Shown here: piece after piece, positions 57,621 through 64,000 of the stretch
How positions within the stretch are numbered: the first letter of the stretch is position 1
How the letters are laid out: every line of letters starts with the position of its first letter
From: Nemertoderma westbladi
Taxonomy: Eukaryota; Xenacoelomorpha; Nemertodermatida; Nemertodermatidae
Assembly: GCA_032718475.1 (NCBI GenBank)
Contig: JAUCBJ010009051.1
Location: 41,181-105,180, forward strand
Length of the DNA stretch: 64,000 bases
Direction of reading: 5' to 3'
The notes under the pieces: generated by a model
The model's input: only the letters and a program-made list of their open reading frames with translations
Told to the model about the DNA's origin: nothing
The model's database searches: none
Translations under genes and position numbers: made by a program

Positions 57621-60600
57621 TAAAGGAAAGGAAGGGTCAGGGTTGAGTGAACGCCAATAGTAAAGGGAAGGAAGGGTCAGGGTTGAGTGAACGCCAATAG
57701 AAAAGGGAAGGAAGGGTCAGGGTTGAGTGAACGCCAATAGAAAAGGGAAGGAAGGGTCAGGGTTGAGTGAACGCCAATAGAAAAGGGAAGGAAGGGTCAG
57801 GGTTGAGTGAACGCCAATAGAAAAGGGAAGGAAGGGTCAGGGTTGAGTGAACGCCAATAGAAAAGGGAAGGAAGGGTCAGGGTTGAGTGAACGCCAATAG
57901 TAAAGGAAAGGAAGGGTCAGGGTTGGGTGAACGCCAATAGTAAAGGGGAGGAAGGGTCAGGGTTGAGTGAACGCCAATAGAAAAGGGAAGGAAGGGTCAG
58001 GGTTGAGTGAACGCCAATAGAAAAGGGAAGGAAGGGTCAGGGTTGAGTGAACGCCAATAGAAAAGGGAAGGAAGGGTCAGGGTTGAGTGAACGCCAATAG
58101 TAAAGGAAAGGAAGGGTCAGGGTTGGGTGAACGCCAATAGTAAAGGGAAGGAAGGGTCAGGGTTGAGTGAACGCCAATAGAAAAGGGAAGGAAGGGTCAG
58201 GGTTGAGTGAACGCCAATAGAAAAGGGAAGGAAGGGTCAGGGTTGAGTGAACGCCAATAGTAAAGGGAAGGAAGGGTCAGGGTTGAGTGAACGCCAATAG
58301 AAAAGGGAAGGAAGGGTCAGGGTTGAGTGAACGCCAATAGAAAAGGGAAGGAAGGGTCAGGGTTGAGTGAACGCCAATAGAAAAGGGAAGGAAGGGTCAG
58401 GGTTGAGTGAACGCCAATAGTAAAGGGAAGGAAGGGTCAGGGTTGAGTGAACGCCAATAGAAAAGGGAAGGAAGGGTCAGGGTTGGGTGAACGCCAATAG
58501 TAAAGGGAAGGAAGGGTCAGGGTTGAGTGAACGCCAATAGTAAAGGGAAGGAAGGGTCAGGGTTGAGTGAACGCCAATAGTAAAGGGAAGGAAGGGTCAG
58601 GGTTGAGTGAACGCCAATAGTAAAGGGAAGGAAGGGTCAGGGTTGAGTGAACGCCAATAGAAAAGGGAAGGAAGGGTCAGGGTTGAGTGAACGCCAATAG
58701 TAAAGGGAAGGAAGGGTCAGGGTTGAGTGAACGCCAATAGAAAAGGGAAGGAAGGGTCAGGGTTGAGTGAACGCCAATAGAAAAGGGAAGGAAGGGTCAG
58801 GGTTGAGTGAACGCCAATAGAAAAGGGAAGGAAGGGTCAGGGTTGAGTGAACGCCAATAGAAAAGGGAAGGAAGGGTCAGGGTTGAGTGAACGCCAATAG
58901 TAAAGGGAAGGAAGGGTCAGGGTTGAGTGAACGCCAATAGAAAAGGGAAGGAAGGGTCAGGGTTGAGTGAACGCCAATAGAAAAGGGAAGGAAGGGTCAG
59001 GGTTGAGTGAATGCCAATAGAAAAGGGAAGGAAGGGTCAGGGTTGAGTGAACGCCAATAGAAAAGGGAAGGAAGGGTCAGGGTTGAGTGAACGCCAATAG
59101 AAAAGGGAAGGAAGGGTCAGGGTTGAGTGAACGCCAATAGTAAAGGGAAGGAAGGGTCAGGGTTGAGTGAACGCCAACAGTAAAGGGAAGGAAGGGTCAG
59201 GGTTGAGTGAACGCCAATAGTAAAGGGAAGGAAGGGTCAGGGTTGATAGTAAAGGGAAGCAAGGGTCGATAGTAAAGGGAAGGAAGGGTCAGGGTTGAGT
59301 GAACGCCAATAGTAAAGGGAAGGAAGGGTCAGGGTTGAGTGAACGCCAACAGTAAAGGGAAGGAAGGGTCAGGGTTGAGTGAACGCCAATAGTAAAGGGA
59401 AGGAAGGGTCAGGGTTGAGTGAACGCCAATAGTAAAGGGAAGGAAGGGTCAGGGTTGAGTGAACGCCAATAGGAAAGGGAAGGAAGGGTCAGGGTTGAAT
59501 GAACGCCAATAGAAAAGGGAAGGAAGGGTCGATAGTAAAGGGAAGGAAGGGTCGATAGTAAAGGGAAGGAAGGGTCAGGGTTGAGTGAACGCCAATAGAA
59601 AAGGGAAGGAAGGGTCAGGGTTGAGTGAACGCCAATAGAAAAGGGAAGGAAGGGTCAGGGTTGAGTGAACGCCAATAGAAAAGGGAAGGAAGGGTCAGGG
59701 TTGGGTGAACGCCAATAGAAAAGGGAAGGAAGGGTCAGGGTTGAGTGAACGCCAATAGTAAAGGGAAGGAAGGGTCAGGGTTGAGTGAACGCCAATAGAA
59801 AAGGGAAGGAAGTGTCAGGGTTGGGTGAACGCCAATAGAAAAGGGAAGGAAGGGTCAGGGTTGAGTGAACGCCAATAGAAAAGGGAAGGAAGGGTCAGGG
59901 TTGAGTGAACGCCAATAGAAAAGGGAAGGAAGGGTCAGGGTTGAGTGAACGCCAATAGAAAAGGGAAGGAAGGGTCAGGGTTGAGTGAACGCCAATAGAA
60001 AAGGGAAGGAAGGGTCAGGGTTGAGTGAACGCCAATAGAAAAGGGAAGGAAGGGTCAGGGTTGAGTGAACGCCAATAGAAAAGGGAAGGAAGGGTCAGGG
60101 TTGAGTGAACGCCAATAGAAAAGGGAAGGAAGGGTCAGGGTTGAGTGAACGCCAATAGTAAAGGGAAGGAAGGGTCAGGGTTGAGTGAACGCCAATAGAA
60201 AAGGGAAGGAAGGGTCAGGGTTGAGTGAACGCCAATAGAAAAGGGAAGGAAGGGTCAGGGTTGAGTGAACGCCAATAGAAAAGGGAAGGAAGGGTCAGGG
60301 TTGAGTGAACGCCAATAGAAAAGGGAAGGAAGGGTCAGGGTTGAGTGAACGCCAATAGAAAAGGGAAGGAAGGGTCAGGGTTGAGTGAACGCCAATAGAA
60401 AAGGGAAGGAAGGGTCAGGGTTGAGTGAACGCCAATAGTAAAGGGAAGGAAGGGTCAGGGTTGAGTGAACGCCAATAGTAAAGGGAAGGAAGGGTCAGGG
60501 TTGAGTGAACGCCAATAGAAAAGGGAAGGAAGGGTCAGGGTTGAGTGAACGCCAATAGAAAAGGGAAGGAAGGGTCAGGGTTGAGTGAACGCCAATAGAA

Positions 60601-63600
60601 AAGGGAAGGAAGGGTCAGGGTTGAGTGAACGCCAATAGTAAAGGAAAGGAAGGGTCAGGGTTGGGTGAACGCCAATAGTAAAGGGAAGGAAGGGTCAGGG
60701 TTGAGTGAACGCCAATAGAAAAGGGAAGGAAGGGTCAGGGTTGAGTGAACGCCAATAGAAAAGGGAAGGAAGGGTCAGGGTTGAGTGAACGCCAATAGTA
60801 AAGGAAAGGAAGGGTCAGGGTTGAGTGAACGCCAATAGAAAAGGGAAGGAAGGGTCAGGGTTGAGTGAACGCCAATAGAAAAGGGAAGGAAGGGTCAGGG
60901 TTGAGTGAACGCCAATAGAAAAGGGAAGGAAGGGTCAGGGTTGAGTGAACGCCAACAGTAAAGGGAAGGAAGGGTCAGGGTTGAGTGAACGCCAATAGAA
61001 AAGGGAAGGAAGGGTCAGGGTTGGGTGAACGCCAATAGTAAAGGGAAGGAAGGGTCAGGGTTGAGTGAACGCCAATAGTAAAGGGAAGGAAGGGTCAGGG
61101 TTGAGTGAACGCCAATAGTAAAGGGAAGGAAGGGTCAGGGTTGAGTGAACGCCAATAGTAAAGGGAAGGAAGGGTCAGGGTTGAGTGAACGACAATAGAA
61201 AAGGGAAGGAAGGGTCAGGGTTGAGTGAACGCCAATAGTAAAGGGAAGGAAGGGTCAGGGTTGAGTGAACGCCAATAGAAAAGGGAAGGAAGGGTCAGGT
61301 TTGAGTGAACGCCAATAGAAAAGGGAAGGAAGGGTCAGGGTTGAGTGAACGCCAATAGAAAAGGGAAGGAAGGGTCAGGGTTGAGTGAACGCCAATAGAA
61401 AAGGGAAGGAAGGGTCAGGGTTGAGTGAACGCCAATAGTAAAGGGAAGGAAGGGTCAGGGTTGAGTGAACGTCAATAGAAAAGGGAAGGAAGGGTCAGGG
61501 TTGAGTGAACGCCAATAGAAAAGGGAAGGAAGGGTCAGGGTTGAGTGAATGCCAATAGAAAAGGGAAGGAAGGGTCAGGGTTGAGTGAACGCCAATAGAA
61601 AAGGGAAGGAAGGGTCAGGGTTGAGTGAACGCCAATAGAAAAGGGAAGGAAGGGTCAGGGTTGAGTGAACGCCAATAGTAAAGGGAAGGAAGGGTCAGGG
61701 TTGAGTGAACGCCAACAGTAAAGGGAAGGAAGGGTCAGGGTTGAGTGAACGCCAATAGTAAAGGGAAGGAAGGGTCAGGGTTGATAGTAAAGGGAAGCAA
61801 GGGTCGATAGTAAAGGGAAGGAAGGGTCAGGGTTGAGTGAACGCCAATAGTAAAGGGAAGGAAGGGTCAGGGTTGAGTGAACGCCAACAGTAAAGGGAAG
61901 GAAGGGTCAGGGTTGAGTGAACGCCAATAGTAAAGGGAAGGAAGGGTCAGGGTTGAGTGAACGCCAATAGTAAAGGGAAGGAAGGGTCAGGGTTGAGTGA
62001 ACGCCAATAGGAAAGGGAAGGAAGGGTCAGGGTTGAATGAACGCCAATAGAAAAGGGAAGGAAGGGTCGATAGTAAAGGGAAGGAAGGGTCGATAGTAAA
62101 GGGAAGGAAGGGTCAGGGTTGAGTGAACGCCAATAGAAAAGGGAAGGAAGGGTCAGGGTTGAGTGAACGCCAATAGTAAAGGAAAGGAAGGGTCAGGGTT
62201 GAGTGAACGCCAATAGAAAAGGGAAGGAAGGGTCAGGGTTGAGTGAACGCCAATAGTAAAGGGAAGGAAGGGTCAGGGTTGAGTGAACGCCAATAGAAAA
62301 GGGAAGGAAGGGTCAGGGTTGAGTGAACGCCAATAGTAAAGGAAAGGAAGGGTCAGGGTTGAGTGAACGCCAATAGAAAAGGGAAGGAAGGGTCAGGGTT
62401 GAGTGAACGCCAATAGTAAAGGGAAGGAAGGGTCAGGGTTGAGTGAACGCCAATAGTAAAGGGAAGGAAGGGTCAGGGTTGAGTGAACGCCAATAGTAAA
62501 GGGAAGGAAGGGTCAGGGTTGAGTGAACGCCAACAGTAAAGGGAAGGAAGGGTCAGGGTTGAGTGAACGCCAATAGAAAAGGGAAGGAAGGGTCAGGGTT
62601 GAGTGAACGCCAATAGAAAAGGGAAGGAAGGGTAGGTAGGGTTGAGTGAACGCCAATAGAAAAGGGAAGGAAGGGTCAGGGTTGGGTGAACGCCAATAGA
62701 AAAGGGAAGGAAGGGTCAGGGTTGAGTGAACGCCAATAGTAAAGGGAAGGAAGGGTCAGGGTTGAGTGAACGCCAATAGAAAAGGGAAGGAAGGGTCAGG
62801 GTTGAGTGAACGCCAATAGTAAAGGGAAGGAAGGGTCAGGGTTGAGTGAACGCCAATAGTAAAGGGAAGGAAGGGTCAGGGTTGAGTGAACGCCAATAGT
62901 AAAGGGAAGGAAGGGTCAGGGTTGAGTGAACGCCAATAGTAAAGGGAAGGAAGGGTCAGGGTTGAGTGAACGCCAATAGAAAAGGAAAGGAAGGGTCAGG
63001 GTTGAGTGAACGCCAATAGAAAAGGAAAGGAAGGGTCAGGGTTGAGTGAACGCCAATAGTAAAGGGAAGGAAGGGTCAGGGTTGGGTGAACGCCAATAGT
63101 AAAGGGAAGGAAGGGTCAGGGTTGAGTGAACGCCAATAGTAAAGGGAAGGAAGGGTCAGGGTTGAGTGAACGCCAATAGTAAAGGGAAGGAAGGGTCAGG
63201 GTTGAGTGAACGCCAATAGAAAAGGGAAGGAAGGGTCAGGGTTGAGTGAACGCCAATAGTAAAGGGAAGGAAGGGTCAGGGTCGAGTGAACGCCAATAGT
63301 AAAGGGAAGGAAGGGTCAGGGTTGGGTGAACGCCAATAGAAAAGGGAAGGAAGGGTCAGGGTTGAGTGAACGCCAATAGTAAAGGGAAGGAAGGGTCAGG
63401 GTTGGGTGAACGCCAATAGAAAGGGAAGGAAGGGTCAGGGTTGAGTGAACGCCAATAGTAAAGGGAAGGAAGGGTCAGGGTTGAGTGAACGCCAATAGTA
63501 AAGGGAAGGAAGGGTCAGGGTTGGGTGAACGCCAATAGAAAAGGGAAGGAAGGGTCAGGGTTGAGTGAACGCCAATAGTAAAGGGAAGGAAGGGTCAGGG

Positions 63601-64000
63601 TTGAGTGAACGCCAATAGTAAAGGGAAGGAAGGGTTAGGGTTGAGTGAACGCCAATAGTAAAGGGAAGGAAGGGTCAGGGTTGAGTGAACGCCAATAGTA
63701 AAGGGAAGGAAGGGTTAGGGTTGAGTGAACGCCAATAGTAAAGGGAAGGAAGGGCCAGGGTTGATAGTAAAGGGAAGGAAGGGTCAGGGTTGAGTGAACG
63801 CCAATAGTAAAGGGAAGGAAGGGCCAGGGTTGATAGTAAAGGGAAGGAAGGGTCGATAGTAAAGGGAAGGAAGGGTCAGGGTTGAGTGAACGCCAATAGT
63901 AAAGGGAAGGAAGGGTCAGGGTTGAGTGAACGCCAACAGTAAAGGGAAGGAAGGGTCAGGGTTGATAGTAAAGGGAAGGAAGGGTCGATAGTAAAGGGAA

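Larger units (their letters stand above)
44577..64000. repeat. Satellite D, 40-bp tandem array, right block, to window end
   Basis: About 485 units continue in phase from the left block. Two truncated forms recur: one joins GGGTTGA to TAGTAAAGG, the other joins GGGTC to GATAGTAAAGG. A third variant doubles GGGTCAGGGTCAGGG. Each unit has three GGG runs, and rare units read GGGTTAGGGTTGAG. No open gene is embedded between 44583 and 64000. The array is organised in nested duplications of 2-11.5 kb, listed separately. Confidence 0.97.

Noticed and set aside
37487-64000. CRISPR array
   Set aside because: The units are contiguous with no unique spacers, lengths are 40 bp throughout, no cas genes are present and the sequence is eukaryotic.

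Overview
The window is nuclear DNA from an invertebrate-like animal. The evidence is a spliced metazoan protein-kinase gene, a BEL/Pao LTR retrotransposon, several non-LTR retrotransposons (LINEs), a tRNA-derived SINE and very long satellite arrays. There is no bacterial gene organisation, and the species cannot be named from the sequence alone. About 75% of the window is tandem repeat. Almost all of the very long open frames are artefacts of repeat units that lack stop codons, not genes.

The one host gene I can support is casein kinase 2 alpha (CK2alpha) on the minus strand. It is spread over 21 kb as four phase-0 exons with canonical splice sites: 36698-36799, 29692-29802, 16258-16452 and 15519-15638. 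They encode 34, 37, 65 and 40 codons. Joined, they give 176 residues that fall in register with human CK2alpha residues 72-247, including HRD Asp156 and DWG Asp175. The exons for residues 1-71 and from 248 on are not recognisable here.

Layout from left to right: satellite A (27-bp unit, about 1-12667), split by a LINE fragment (4298-6282); a small spacer with a perfect hairpin; satellite E (13 copies of a 60-bp unit, 13011-13790); a decayed LINE (13938-about 15490); two CK2alpha exons with a tRNA-derived SINE between them; an intronic inverted repeat (16927-17515); a 5'-truncated BEL/Pao element with an intact pol frame and a 3' LTR (17728-21850); satellite B (20-bp unit, 21851-29685) with a unique island and a 100-N gap; a CK2alpha exon; satellite C (51/56-bp unit, about 29892-36697) split by an RTE-like LINE; a CK2alpha exon; an AT-rich stretch with a poly-G tract; and satellite D (40-bp unit, 37487 to the window end), split by a nearly intact LINE (41466-44576).

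The main discovery is that two satellites were born from the splice-donor regions of this gene. Each satellite C unit is the last 14 codons of the 36.7-kb exon plus its GTGAGT donor. The array starts at that exon, and its nearest copies share the exon's private variant. Satellite B starts directly at the GTAAGT donor of the 29.7-kb exon, and its unit is nearly the first 19 bases of that intron. The CK2alpha introns have therefore been inflated by serial duplication of exon-intron junctions, then by higher-order duplication and by transposons landing in the arrays. Satellites A and D have consensus units with no AG dinucleotide on the gene's sense strand.
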